Part shown: piece after piece, positions 19,676 to 29,577 of the stretch | Layout of the letters: every line of letters starts with the position of its first letter | Numbering within the stretch: position 1 is the stretch's first letter | Assembly: GCF_003217775.1 (NCBI RefSeq) | Contig: NZ_QJVJ01000004.1 | Coordinates: 310,001 to 374,000, forward strand | Length of the DNA: 64,000 nt | From: Paenibacillus flagellatus | Lineage (GTDB): Bacteria; Bacillota; Bacilli; Paenibacillales; NBRC-103111 | Reading direction: 5' to 3' | Made by a program: the position numbers and the translations under genes | The notes under the pieces: model-generated | Told to the model about the DNA's origin: nothing | The model's database searches: none | The model's input: only the letters and a program-made list of their open reading frames with translations

Positions 19676-19695
19676 CGCTTATTCGGCTTCGCCGT

Positions 19696-20697
19696 TCAAT
19701 GTCCCGGCATCGACGCGTACGCCTTCGGCACGACCGGCCTCCCGGTTCGCGCCGACTCGAGCGCCGCGCATGCTAAAGCGACCGCCGCCACACCGTCCCA
19801 TGCGCCGACGATCGGCTCCTCTCCGGTCCGGATGCACCGGACGAAATGCTCCAGCTCGAGCCGGTACGGATCGGCGCCTGCCGCGCTTCCCGGAATCGCC
19901 ACGCCTTCCGCTCCGGCGGAGCCGGCCGATGCTGGCCGGGCGGCGGACGTCGGGTCCGGCGGCCCGTCCGTTCGCAGCAACCCGCCGGCTCCCGCCGCCT
20001 CCGCCGCCGCTTCGAACGGTCCCGGATAGCCCCACATCGCCTCCAGCGTGGCGATCGCCCCGCACTCGAACCGGATCGCGGCGGAAGCGCATTGCAATCC
20101 GGGGGAGCGGCGGACGTCGGCGTATACCGATGTCGCCTCGCCGAGCATCGATCGCATCCAGTCGATATCGTGGATCATCAGATCCATGACGACGCCGCCG
20201 CTCCTCGATTCATCGGCGAACCAGGCGTCCGCCTTCGGGTGAACGGTATACCGTTTCGCCCGGGCCAGCCCGACCGGACCGATCTCCCCCGCCTTCACCC
20301 GGTTCGCCATCGAGGCATACTCGGGAAAAAAACGGAGGACGTGCCCCGCGAACAGCCGAACCCCGTGACGATTGCATTCCTCGACCATGGCGATCGCATC
20401 GTCGACCGTAAGCGCGAGCGGCTTCTCGCAGATGACGTGCAGCCCTTTTCGGGCTGCGGCAACGGCGTATTCGCGATGCAGATCGGTCGGCAGCGCCAGC
20501 ACGACCGCATCGAGCTCGGCGCCTCTCTCGAGCATCTCCCGGTAGTCGGCGTACCATCGGGCGCCGAGCTTCTCCGCCTCCCGCTCCGTGGCGGGCGAGG
20601 ACGAGCAGATCGCCGCCAATCGGACGCCTTCCATGCCGGACAACAGCCCGGCGAACAGCTTGCCCATCGTGCCGTAGCCGACAACCGCCGCGTTCAT
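19696..20697 (-). CDS. Gfo/Idh/MocA family oxidoreductase
   Basis: This 333-residue NAD(P)-dependent sugar-derivative dehydrogenase has a Rossmann start (AVVGYGTMGKLFAGLLSG), the EKP signature (VICEKPLALTVDDA, near 95) and a catalytic-type histidine in DLMIHDIDWM. A Gly/Ala/Pro-rich insert (about 225-270) is unusual for the family. Its ATG overlaps the stop of the ceramidase-like gene (20694-20697), so the pair is translationally coupled and probably acts on the same pathway. Confidence 0.9.
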   Translation of the reverse strand: MNAAVVGYGTMGKLFAGLLSGMEGVRLAAICSSSPATEREAEKLGARWYADYREMLERGAELDAVVLALPTDLHREYAVAAARKGLHVICEKPLALTVDDAIAMVEECNRHGVRLFAGHVLRFFPEYASMANRVKAGEIGPVGLARAKRYTVHPKADAWFADESRSGGVVMDLMIHDIDWMRSMLGEATSVYADVRRSPGLQCASAAIRFECGAIATLEAMWGYPGPFEAAAEAAGAGGLLRTDGPPDPTSAARPASAGSAGAEGVAIPGSAAGADPYRLELEHFVRCIRTGEEPIVGAWDGVAAVALACAALESARTGRPVVPKAYASMPGH

Positions 20698-22001
20698 CGC
20701 CGCTCCCCTCCCGACCGGCCGATCATCGCTTCGAGTCCGCGGCGCATCGACTCCTCGACGCTTTCGTCGAAACGTCCCGGCATGTGGAAATAGTAGGTGG
20801 ATTCGACCGGTTCATAGCCGCCGCAGCCGATCTGCATCCGGGTCGGCACATACCCGATCATGCCGTTCGAATAAGGAACCGGCAGAACCGTTCCGTCCGA
20901 AAGCTTCTTGACGTACAGGCCGTATTCGACGACGACTTCCGCGTTCATCGCGAGCAGCGCCAATCCGTCCGCAATGTCCAGCGCGTTCATCTCGAGCGTC
21001 AGCCGCGTCGGGCGCTCGTCCAGCCTACGGAGCATCTCGACCGCCCACTCGTCGTACGGGGGCGCGCCTTTCGCCGCGATCGCCTCCAGCTCTTCCTTCG
21101 TCTCCAGCCGTTTCAGCGCGAGGGGAACGCCGCACGATCGGCCTGCGAGCCGAACCGGCTCCAGCTTGCGCATGGGGCGCTCCAGCACTCCCGCGACCGT
21201 CTCGGCCAGCTTATCCCCGAAGTAGTCGACGATCCCGTAATCGTCCTCGATATGCGGCGGCGCACTCTCTTTGAAAATATTGATATCCCCGCACGCCCCT
21301 TGCAAAAACAAGCAAACCGCGCCGTCGCCCAGCTTCCGCTCGAGCGTCTCCATCGCCCGTCCGGTAAATTCGGAGGAGACGAAATTGCGGCTCGTCGTAA
21401 CGGGGTGGCAGGCGTAATGCGCGACGACCGCTTTCGTCCGGCCGGAAGCGGTCGTGAAACGGACGACCGTCACCTCGGGGTCCATCACCCCTTCCGGATC
21501 GTGCCCTCCGACCACCTTGCCGTCGGCGTAACGGCGCCGCTGCACGCCGATGCGCGATTCGCCTTCGCCGCGCTCGATCGTGACGGGCTCTGCGTTCGCC
21601 TCCGCCTCGGCGACCGCTTCGAGGAGACGGCGCTCCAGCTCGTCCACGTAAGCCGGATCGGCTTGTCCGAGCAGCCGATGGAAGGCGAAGCTCGCCTGCG
21701 GTCCGGAATGGCTGTGCGTCGCGTTCAGGATGACCGCCTCCGGCTCCAAGCCCCGTTTCTCCTTCAACTCCCGGTATAGCTTCGGCATCCGGTCCGATCC
21801 CCACCATAACAGATCGGCGGACACGACCAATGCGCGACGGACTGTCCCGTCCGCCTCCCGCTGACGCAAATAGAGCGCCCTCGCGTACAGCTTGCTGCGG
21901 ATTCCCTCGAACGGCTCGTTTTGCCGTACCGCAAACCCGGCGAGCGGCACCGGCTTCGACGGCGTAATGTCCACTTTTGCGCAACCGATTTCCAGATTCA
22001 T
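20694..22001 (-). CDS. Neutral/alkaline ceramidase-like protein
   Basis: This 435-residue protein resembles the N-terminal catalytic domain of neutral ceramidases. It has CAKVDITPSKPVPLAGFA at the start, VVSADLLWW near 70 and the zinc-ligand region NATHSHSGPQAS near 105, then VAHYACHPVTTS and FLQGACGDIN. It lacks the signal peptide and C-terminal immunoglobulin-like domain of secreted ceramidases, so it is probably a cytoplasmic amidase of that fold. Coupling to an oxidoreductase suggests catabolism of an N-acylated or sugar compound. This is inference. Confidence 0.82.
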   Translation of the reverse strand: MNLEIGCAKVDITPSKPVPLAGFAVRQNEPFEGIRSKLYARALYLRQREADGTVRRALVVSADLLWWGSDRMPKLYRELKEKRGLEPEAVILNATHSHSGPQASFAFHRLLGQADPAYVDELERRLLEAVAEAEANAEPVTIERGEGESRIGVQRRRYADGKVVGGHDPEGVMDPEVTVVRFTTASGRTKAVVAHYACHPVTTSRNFVSSEFTGRAMETLERKLGDGAVCLFLQGACGDINIFKESAPPHIEDDYGIVDYFGDKLAETVAGVLERPMRKLEPVRLAGRSCGVPLALKRLETKEELEAIAAKGAPPYDEWAVEMLRRLDERPTRLTLEMNALDIADGLALLAMNAEVVVEYGLYVKKLSDGTVLPVPYSNGMIGYVPTRMQIGCGGYEPVESTYYFHMPGRFDESVEESMRRGLEAMIGRSGGERR

Positions 22002-22209
22002 CGCGTACCGGCTCCTTTATCGATGCAGCTTCGTCGTTCTACCCCGATCGTACCGAACGGCCGCGAACGATGCATGCCAATTTTGGAACCGGGCAGGACA
22101 CTTTTTGCACCCGGTCTCGTTGCGACGGCCATGTACGTTCGAGTACCGGAGAGAGGCGGCGGGCAGTCGGGAGAACCTATCCCGGACGGAGAAGGGGACT
22201 CCGCACCCG

Positions 22210-25200
22210 CTACAGTCCGACCTCTATCGAATGAGTCGCGGCGGATAAAGCATTCAGCGTCAGCAGCTTCGTCGACGCGTCGTACGCATATTGCGACGGC
22301 GCGAGCGCCACGCCGTCGACCTTCACCGATGCGACGGACGGCGCGTACAGCTGCGGCGAGCCCGGCGACGTCAGCGTCACCGTTCCCGTCCAAGCGGTCG
22401 CGGACGTTCGCCCGAGCGCGATGCCGCTGCCGGCGGGCGCGCTGACGAGCACCTGGGCGCCGTCGGTCAAGCTGGCGCCGGACACCGACGTATTGACCGC
22501 CGCGTACCGGTCGTAGCCGCCGGCCGCCGGCTTGCGCGCCATGCACTGCGTCGCCGAGCAGGCGATCGTCAGGTTGCCCGCCGACGTGACGGCCGCGTTC
22601 GTCGGATTGACGAACAGCTGGTCGGACGCCGCCGGCAGCGTTACGACGACGCCCGTCGCCATTCCGTTGACGGCCGTCGAGACCGGGTATGGAACCGCCT
22701 TGTCGATCGCCGTACCGGCCGGATTGAGCCGGATGTAGTCGAGCGCCATGGTGTAGCCGGCGCTTGCGGCGTTTTTGCCCGTCGACGTCAGCTTGAGCGT
22801 ATGCGTGCCGGCCGCCAGCGTCCGGTTCGCGAACGCGAGCTCCAGCGTGTCGTAATACGTATCGTACAAGTCGATGCCGGTTTGCAGCTGGACGCCGTCC
22901 AGCTCGGCTTTGACCGTACCCGAGGCGCCGGTTTTGACGAACCCGAGCCGTACGTCGTAGCTGCCGGCCGACGGAACGTCGAAGCTGAACGTCACGAAGT
23001 CGTTCGCGCCGTTCGCCGCATACGTCGCGACCCGGTAAAACTTGTACATGCCGGCGCCGGCCGGCCGGCCGCCGCTTGCCGTAGCCGGGAGCAGCGTCTC
23101 CGCCTCGATGACGCCTTCGCGGTGCACCTTCGGCCGAAGCAGCGTGACGAACGACTCCTGCGTCACCGCCGACGAAGGCTTGACGCTGGCGTACGTGCCG
23201 AACTTCTCGGCTCCCGCGTACTGCGCATGCACCCTCGTCGCGCTCGCCGGGCGAAGCGTCTGTACGGCCACCGACGCCTTCGCCTTCTCGATCGTGAACG
23301 AGGAGGGCAGCGCGGCCCCGACGGCGAGCGGCGTACCGCCCGAGGCGATCGTTCCTCCCTTGTCGGTATGGAACAGCATTTCCGGCGTGCCGGCGGACGC
23401 GAGCGAGACGTTGTCGACGATCAGGTGATAGTCCCCCTTCACCGAGATGACGCGCCGTTTCCATTGCGAGACGTCGGGCGTCGTCGCATAGGAGCCGGTC
23501 GCGTCCCCGACGCCGAGATCGAAGACGGGCGAGGCGAAAAATCCGACCGCCGCTCCGCCAGCCTTCGACGACTGGCCGGCGCCGTTGACGAGCATCGCGT
23601 TATGCCCGACCGTGCCGGTCGTAAATTCGGTCGTCGCGGCCGTCGACGTATCGTTGTACCCCGGATCGGTCAGCAGCCATTCCCCGCCCGCGTTCAGAAT
23701 GAAGCTGTTGTCGTCCTTATGGTTGTGCCCGAAATCGGAATTGTCCGAATAAAACGCCAGCAGCTGATCGATCGCGCTCCACCCCGTGCGGAACGCCTGA
23801 TAGCCGATATCCGCGAACTGAGCCGACTTCGGCAGTCCGGCCGCGTCGGGGTCGGTATACCCGCCGGCATCGTTCAAATATACGAACCGCCCGAACGCCC
23901 CCGAATCCGACAGCTGCTCCTTCGCGTACCAGCCGGCCAGCCCGTCGCCGTTGCGGGCGAGGATGAGCGCCGGCGTCGCGATATTGCCCGCCGTGTCGGA
24001 ATCGCTGAAGTTGGCGTTGCCCGTCCCCTGCGGCCCGTTGAAATAGACGAGCCACTTGCTCAGCCGGTCGGCGATGAACGGGTGCGCGAACGCGTCGCCG
24101 ACGCCCGTCACCCGGCGTATGAAATCGTCCGCGGCGAAAATGCTGTTCAAGGCGACGCCCGTATACAAAAAGCCTTCCGTCTCGCCGGACGACTGGAGCC
24201 GGTCGAGGTAGTCGAGATGGATCTTGTACGCCTTGTCTATATAAACGTCGTAGCTTTCCCGCTCGCCGAGCCCCGCCGCCGCGGCCGTCGCCACCGCCCC
24301 GGAGACGGCGTAATAAATGTTTTGGTCCACGAACGTCTCCAAATCTTTTTTCGACGGCCGGATTCCTTTCTCGTACATCGCGTCCAGCAGCTTGTCCCGC
24401 TCGGCGGCGGACAGCAGATCGTAGACCATGTCATAGGCGGCCGCGACGCCGCGCATCAAGTAGCTGGAGTCGAGACAGGAAAACCCGCTCCCTCCGCCCA
24501 GACACGGATACGCCGGATCGCTCCAGACGTCCCAATCGGCGACCGACAGCGCGTACTGCTTCGCTTTGTTGCCGTAAGCGGCGTCGTTCGTGACGACGTA
24601 CGCCAGCGCGAGCGTTTCGAGCCGCGTCTGGATGTTCGAGCCGACGGCCGACCAGAACGGATAATGGCCGCTCGTATAGCCGGGCGGATTTTCGTGCGGC
24701 TTCGGCTGAACCGGGGGCAGCGGGTACGACACCGTCACGCCTCCCGCGTAGTTGACGGAGAACGACGACTCGGCCATGTACGCGTCGGCTTGCGCCTTCA
24801 CCTTTTGCCAAGTCGCGGCGTACGATTCGCCGTACGGGCCGGGCGACGTATCGGTCGCCTTCGCTCGCAGCGCCGGCACCTCGGATGCCGTGAAATACAG
24901 CCTAGGGTGCCCCGTCACGATCGGGGAGAACGGCTTCGAGGGCGGATCGTACGTTTGCTTCGCCGTTACGTCGTCGAAATAAGACGTTCCCGTATTCGCC
25001 GCATGCGAATAAGGCATGACGACCAAATAGTCGGTTCCGGCCGGTGCGGTACCCGAAACGGTCAACGATGTCCACCCGGTCGAGCCGCTGCTTGCGAAGA
25101 ACGCGCCCACCCTCGTATCCGAGGCGTGATTGACGCTGCTCCGCCAAAATTCGAGATACAGCTGCGCCGTTCCGGAGACGCTGCGCACCCAGGCGCTCGC

Positions 25201-25989
25201 CTCGTACTTCGATCCCGCCGAGGCGGGCAGCTTGACGCTCCGCACGCCGTAGTTCGCCGTCGCGCTGCCGTCGATTATTTTCAAGCTTTTCGTCCCGCCA
25301 TGGGCGTCGTCCGAGCTGACCGAAGCGGCGCCCGTCCCGTAAGCGGCCGTCCAATCGGCCGGCATGTTCGACGCATCCGCGCTTTCGAACGAGGCGTTCG
25401 CGACGGTCCCGACCTCGTCGATTCTCCGCATCGAGACGGCGTCGAAGTAGACGGCGCCCACGTTCCCCTTCGCGCTGTACATCATGACGCTCACCTTCGT
25501 CGTGCCTGCCGGCGCTTGGCCGCTCGCCTTCACATAATGCCATTCCCCCGCCGTCGGCGTGCTGCCGATCGCGTAGCCGAGACGCGCGTTGGTATCGTCC
25601 CAAAACTCCACATACAGCTGCCCGCCGCCCGATTCGGCATAGACGGAGGCGTAAGCCTCGTAAACGGAGAACGGGTGTGCCGCCATTTTGTCGCTCACCA
25701 TGCCGTATGCGGCGGTGGCGGAGCCGTCGTCGATTTTCAAGCTTTTCGTGCCGTCGATGCTGCGCGCCGTCGATATCGTCTGCTGCGTTCCCCACGTGCC
25801 GCCGAAAACGGACCAGTTGGATGGCGGATTGCCGGTTTCGAAGCCCGGGTTCGCGACCGTCGTTTTCGCCGCTTCGCCGGCTTCTCCCGCCCGCGGAAAC
25901 GAGACGACCGGAATCGTCAAGCCGACCGCGAGCAGCAGGACAAGCATAAGGCGTACAAACCGGTACTCGACTGGTATAGAGCGTTTCAT
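22210..25989 (-). CDS. Large secreted heparinase II/III-like polysaccharide lyase with carbohydrate-binding modules
   Basis: This secreted protein of 1259 residues begins with a signal peptide (about 1-35). Two repeated carbohydrate-binding-like domains follow (about 45-180 and 195-340; both contain ANxxFE and a KSLKI motif). An alpha-toroid starts at HPRLYFTASEVPALRAKA (near 361). A heparinase II/III beta-sandwich carries SDFGHNHKDDNSF near 756, whose histidine is a likely catalytic residue. A further binding-module-like domain is near 1000-1070. The C-terminal 180 residues form beta-rich repeats. The start at 25987-25989 has GGGAGG seven bases ahead. The target polysaccharide, probably a uronic-acid polymer, is unknown. 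Confidence 0.8.
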   Translation of the reverse strand: MKRSIPVEYRFVRLMLVLLLAVGLTIPVVSFPRAGEAGEAAKTTVANPGFETGNPPSNWSVFGGTWGTQQTISTARSIDGTKSLKIDDGSATAAYGMVSDKMAAHPFSVYEAYASVYAESGGGQLYVEFWDDTNARLGYAIGSTPTAGEWHYVKASGQAPAGTTKVSVMMYSAKGNVGAVYFDAVSMRRIDEVGTVANASFESADASNMPADWTAAYGTGAASVSSDDAHGGTKSLKIIDGSATANYGVRSVKLPASAGSKYEASAWVRSVSGTAQLYLEFWRSSVNHASDTRVGAFFASSGSTGWTSLTVSGTAPAGTDYLVVMPYSHAANTGTSYFDDVTAKQTYDPPSKPFSPIVTGHPRLYFTASEVPALRAKATDTSPGPYGESYAATWQKVKAQADAYMAESSFSVNYAGGVTVSYPLPPVQPKPHENPPGYTSGHYPFWSAVGSNIQTRLETLALAYVVTNDAAYGNKAKQYALSVADWDVWSDPAYPCLGGGSGFSCLDSSYLMRGVAAAYDMVYDLLSAAERDKLLDAMYEKGIRPSKKDLETFVDQNIYYAVSGAVATAAAAGLGERESYDVYIDKAYKIHLDYLDRLQSSGETEGFLYTGVALNSIFAADDFIRRVTGVGDAFAHPFIADRLSKWLVYFNGPQGTGNANFSDSDTAGNIATPALILARNGDGLAGWYAKEQLSDSGAFGRFVYLNDAGGYTDPDAAGLPKSAQFADIGYQAFRTGWSAIDQLLAFYSDNSDFGHNHKDDNSFILNAGGEWLLTDPGYNDTSTAATTEFTTGTVGHNAMLVNGAGQSSKAGGAAVGFFASPVFDLGVGDATGSYATTPDVSQWKRRVISVKGDYHLIVDNVSLASAGTPEMLFHTDKGGTIASGGTPLAVGAALPSSFTIEKAKASVAVQTLRPASATRVHAQYAGAEKFGTYASVKPSSAVTQESFVTLLRPKVHREGVIEAETLLPATASGGRPAGAGMYKFYRVATYAANGANDFVTFSFDVPSAGSYDVRLGFVKTGASGTVKAELDGVQLQTGIDLYDTYYDTLELAFANRTLAAGTHTLKLTSTGKNAASAGYTMALDYIRLNPAGTAIDKAVPYPVSTAVNGMATGVVVTLPAASDQLFVNPTNAAVTSAGNLTIACSATQCMARKPAAGGYDRYAAVNTSVSGASLTDGAQVLVSAPAGSGIALGRTSATAWTGTVTLTSPGSPQLYAPSVASVKVDGVALAPSQYAYDASTKLLTLNALSAATHSIEVGL

Positions 25990-26225
25990 CAAAAAACCTC
26001 CCATCGTTTGGTTTTATTCGTCGTCCGGCCGTTGCACGGATGCCGTCGTCGTTGCCGTCGCTGTTTTGACCGCCTCCTTTCCCATCGATTTTTAAAGCAC
26101 TTTCATTTCGATTGCAAAGCCGATTATACCATGTCGCTCCGCACCGTGTCGGACCGATTCGTACATGGAGTGGACATCCGTTGATCCGGCGGCGAACCCG
26201 GCACCCCGTTGACACCCGCGAACGC

Positions 26226-26255
26226 GAAAAAGGCTCCCGGATGAACCGGAAGCCT
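26226..26255 (-). terminator. Terminator after solute-binding lipoprotein gene
   Basis: The minus-strand stem AGGCTTCCGG / CCGGGAGCCT is followed by TTTTTCGC, 24 bp past the stop. It separates the lipoprotein gene from the lyase gene. Confidence 0.75.
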
Positions 26256-26278
26256 CTTCCTTAAAGCCGCGCCGTCGA

Positions 26279-27913
26279 TCAGTCGGACTTGAACTTGACC
26301 GTTTTGCCGAGCGCGTTCGATACTTGCGTCGCGTACGCTTCGAAAATGTCTTTCGCCTTGTATTTGACGAGCAAATCGTCCAAATATTTCGGCCAGTTTT
26401 TCGAATCCTTCTCCTCGAACAGCACTTTGACCTGCAGGGCGCGCATTTCTTTCCGGTACGCCCCGATGTCGAGGCCTTGCGGAGGAGCGACGTTCGTGCC
26501 GAGCGTATAAAACTTCAGCTTTTTGAACACCTCGAGAATGGCGCGGTCGTGATCGGTTTCGCGCGGGTCGATAATTTGCAGGCCGATCGCCGAAGGATCT
26601 TTTTGGTTGTACGAGAACACGCTGCCCCATACTTCCGTGAAGTTGCCGTTGGCGATAATGTCTTTTTGGATCGCGTCCGGAATCAGCGTTATTTTGTTGC
26701 CTTCCTTCTTGTAGTGGACGCCTTCCTTGCCGATGTTGGACAGCAGCCAGCCTTCCGGGCTCGCCAGCCATTCGAGAATTTCGATCGTCCGCTGCGCCTT
26801 CGCTTCCGACGTCTTGGCGTTGATCAGGAACGGGACGCCCGGCAGCGGCGAATACGTGACCGGCAAGTCGCCCGCGATGTGGAACGCTTCGAACGTCGCG
26901 TTCGGGTTTCCGGTAATTTCGCGCGTTTTCTTCTGTACGCTGTTGTTCGAATTGTCGAACGCGATGTCGCGGGTGCCGCCGAAGAAAATGCCCGCTTTGC
27001 CCTGCTGCACCTTGTTGATGTTCTCGCCGGCTTTGTTCAGGAACCAGTCGGGATCGACGATTTTCATGTCGAGCGTCTTTCGGATGTCGTCCAGCACTTT
27101 GGCCGTGCGCAAGTTCGTGCCGCTGTCGATAAAATTGTTGTCCTTGTCGATGAAGAAGCCCGGCGTCAAGCCGTTTTTGAACCATTCCGGGAAATCGTTC
27201 GGAATCGTCGTACCGGACCCGACGGTCGTATATCCGTACGTGTCGTTTTTGCCGTTGCCGTCCGGATCGTTGAACGTGAACGCTTTCATGACGGCGATCA
27301 TTTCGTCGTAGTTCGTCGGCACTTTCAGGTTCAGGCTCGGATCTTTTTTGTTGAGCGCATCGATCCAGTCTTTCCGCACATAATAGACGCCGTAATAGTT
27401 TTTCGGGAACGGGACGGGGGCGCGCTTGAACACGTTTTGCACTTGATAGCGCTTCAGCTCTTCCGGCGTCACCCATTTGAAGTAGTTCGGCATTTTTTCC
27501 GGCGTTACGTATTTCGACAGGTCGGCAACCGCTCCGTCGATGATGTAGCCGTTCGATTTCGCGCCGTCCGCGTGGAACATGTCCGGTGCATTGCCGGAAG
27601 CGAGCAGCAGGTTCAGCTTGTTGGAAAACTCTTCGCCCATCGCCATGTAATCGAGCTTCAGCTCGACATTGAATTTCTCTTCGATCGTTTTTTTGATGAA
27701 ATCTTTATCGCCCGACGGCAAGTTCGAGTTGTTCGTCGGCACCGCCGTCATCCAATACAGCGACAGCTTCTCTTTCTTTTGCTCCGCCGGATTCGTCGTC
27801 GTTCCCGTCTTGCCCGGATCGGCCGCCGGCTTGTCGTCCGATTTGCCGCAAGCGCTCAAGACGAGGGCGGACGCGACGGAGAGAGCCGCCAGTTGCTTCC
27901 ATTGTTTTTTCAA
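26279..27913 (-). CDS. Extracellular solute-binding lipoprotein (sugar/oligosaccharide importer)
   Basis: This 544-residue lipoprotein (lipobox ALVLSACGKS, Cys near 22) is of the large family-1 class common in Paenibacillus, usually paired with LplB/YtcP permeases for oligosaccharides. It has the usual linker, then LSLYWMTAVPTNN and a long alpha/beta body. The start is TTG (27911-27913) with GGGAGG eight bases before it. No permease genes are adjacent, so it may serve a transporter encoded elsewhere. The neighbouring polysaccharide lyase suggests a glycan ligand; this is inference. Confidence 0.88.
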   Translation of the reverse strand: MKKQWKQLAALSVASALVLSACGKSDDKPAADPGKTGTTTNPAEQKKEKLSLYWMTAVPTNNSNLPSGDKDFIKKTIEEKFNVELKLDYMAMGEEFSNKLNLLLASGNAPDMFHADGAKSNGYIIDGAVADLSKYVTPEKMPNYFKWVTPEELKRYQVQNVFKRAPVPFPKNYYGVYYVRKDWIDALNKKDPSLNLKVPTNYDEMIAVMKAFTFNDPDGNGKNDTYGYTTVGSGTTIPNDFPEWFKNGLTPGFFIDKDNNFIDSGTNLRTAKVLDDIRKTLDMKIVDPDWFLNKAGENINKVQQGKAGIFFGGTRDIAFDNSNNSVQKKTREITGNPNATFEAFHIAGDLPVTYSPLPGVPFLINAKTSEAKAQRTIEILEWLASPEGWLLSNIGKEGVHYKKEGNKITLIPDAIQKDIIANGNFTEVWGSVFSYNQKDPSAIGLQIIDPRETDHDRAILEVFKKLKFYTLGTNVAPPQGLDIGAYRKEMRALQVKVLFEEKDSKNWPKYLDDLLVKYKAKDIFEAYATQVSNALGKTVKFKSD

Positions 27914-28395
27914 TGCGATGACCTCCCTGAGAGTCGTTGTGTGGGATGAATCGTGTAATCCCTTTCAGAAATCGCTTACAAAAATGTGCCGTTTTTGGGG
28001 CAAGCGCCCGGCTTCATCACCTCCGGCCGAAATCAGAAATTTCCAATAACTTACAGATAGCTGTAAAACACATGTATTTGTTTGTCATCAAACAATTCGG
28101 CGGAATATCGCGTTCTCCTGCCGGAGGCTCTGGCATTTTTTGCGGTTTGTCCCGCCGCACCATCCATTTTCTAAACTATAGCCTACGCGGGATTGTCTTA
28201 GCAAGTACTTGAAACTTCCATTCAAGAATCTGTATAAGACATGTATATAATACAATTAAAAAGACGTTTTGGGAAGAGGCAAACGGAAACAATTCGCCAT
28301 GAAACGACCGCACGCCGCGCCGTCCGGCCGTACTCCGCCTCTCCCCTTCGCGTCGTTCTACCAAGCCTCCGGCCTCGGCCGCACGCCTCTTGCGT
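27914..28395. other. Long intergenic/leader region, no gene seen
   Basis: These 480 bp upstream of the solute-binding gene contain no supportable ORF. The distal end (28230-28262) is AT-rich with promoter-like TATATAATAC. If transcription starts there the lipoprotein mRNA would have a leader of about 300 nt. I see no known riboswitch class in it. Confidence 0.4.
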
Positions 28396-29490
28396 CTACC
28401 TGCTTCCCATGACCGCCCGAACCTGGGAAAATCCCGAACAAGACGCTTGTCCGTGCACGGCTTCGATTCGAATCTCCGTCACCGTCGCTTCGCCGTCGAA
28501 CCGGCACCGGACGAACGACCGAGGGCCGTCCTCCAGCCCGAACCGTTCCACGCTCCCGCATGCCTTCCCCCCGTAGGCGATATGACCGACGGCGATGGAC
28601 GCGGGTCTGCCGTAGCCCGGTATCGAAGCTCCCGCCCCTTCGTCCGTTTCCAGCTCGAGTCCTTGCGGGACGAGCGGGACGTCTTCCCATTGCGAAGCGT
28701 AATGCGCGGCCAGCGAACGGTAGCCGGCCCGGGACGGGTGCACGTCGTCGACGAAATGGGCCGGATTCACGCCGAACCCCCGGCTCCGGTCCATCGACCA
28801 TTCGTAAAAGTCGAGGACCGCGGCGCCGTATCCGGGCAGCGTTGCGCGCATCCACCGGTTGATCCGGACGATCTGATCCCGCATGTCCGGAGTGGCCGCA
28901 TCGTGCTCGCCCAAGTCGGAGAACAGGCAGACGATGCCCCGGTCGCGGGCGTCCCGCGCCATAAGCAGCAGATGCTCCTGGATGAACGCATCCTCTTTGA
29001 GCTGGAATACGTCGTTGATCCCGGCTACGACGAAGACGGCGTACGCTTGACCCGACAGCGTCCGGTCCCCTCGTCCGTCCGCCGGATCGTACGATTCCCC
29101 GAGCGCGTCCCGTCTCCATCGCCCCCATATTTGGTCGGTTCGTTGACCTCCGATGCCGTGGTTGAACCAATGCATGCCCGTCAAGGCGCCGAATTCGCCG
29201 GAAAGCTGACCGGGCACGTTCCGGCGTTCCGGGTCGAACCCCGGCTCCCCGTCTTTTCGCAGACGGCCGTGCGTTTCGGGCTTTCCTTCGGCGATGCTGT
29301 CCCCGATGACGACGCCGAACGGAAGCGCCAGCCGGATCGCGGAGCCCGCGTATCCGGCTTCGGATGACGAAGAGACCGGGACGACGAAGCCGCCGCCGGA
29401 CTGTCCGAAGCTTCCCCCGTCCTCGTCCGGAACCCGCCCCGTCCGCTCCCAACCCGCTTCCTTCAAATGGACGATACGGCTCCTTTTCAT
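28396..29490 (-). CDS. SGNH/GDSL-family hydrolase
   Basis: This 364-residue esterase-like protein has the SGNH blocks in order: GDS (FGVVIGDSIAEG, Ser near residue 65), block II Gly (NHGIGGQRTDQIWGR), block III Asn (VVAGINDVF) and the terminal D-x-x-H (VDDVHPSRAGYR near 247). About 110 extra C-terminal residues form a probable beta domain. The start at 29488-29490 follows GGGAGGGGAACGTCC. There is no signal peptide. It may deacetylate sugars or act on small esters; the nearby lyase suggests polysaccharide processing. Confidence 0.82.
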   Translation of the reverse strand: MKRSRIVHLKEAGWERTGRVPDEDGGSFGQSGGGFVVPVSSSSEAGYAGSAIRLALPFGVVIGDSIAEGKPETHGRLRKDGEPGFDPERRNVPGQLSGEFGALTGMHWFNHGIGGQRTDQIWGRWRRDALGESYDPADGRGDRTLSGQAYAVFVVAGINDVFQLKEDAFIQEHLLLMARDARDRGIVCLFSDLGEHDAATPDMRDQIVRINRWMRATLPGYGAAVLDFYEWSMDRSRGFGVNPAHFVDDVHPSRAGYRSLAAHYASQWEDVPLVPQGLELETDEGAGASIPGYGRPASIAVGHIAYGGKACGSVERFGLEDGPRSFVRCRFDGEATVTEIRIEAVHGQASCSGFSQVRAVMGSR

Positions 29491-29577
29491 TGGACGTTCC
29501 CCTCCCGTCTCCGAATATCGCTTCCTATCGTAACGGATCCGCCGGTGCCGCATCGGTCATTTTTTTATCGGAGCATG

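Noticed and set aside
26092-26105. cre-like TGAAAGTGCTTTAA upstream of the lyase gene
   Set aside because: The central CG of the cre consensus is missing and the right half is poor, so it is no better than chance.
22291-26184. A 1297-residue plus-strand open frame
   Set aside because: It is antisense to the lyase gene, Arg/Asp-rich with no known fold, and arises from high GC in third positions of the real minus-strand gene.
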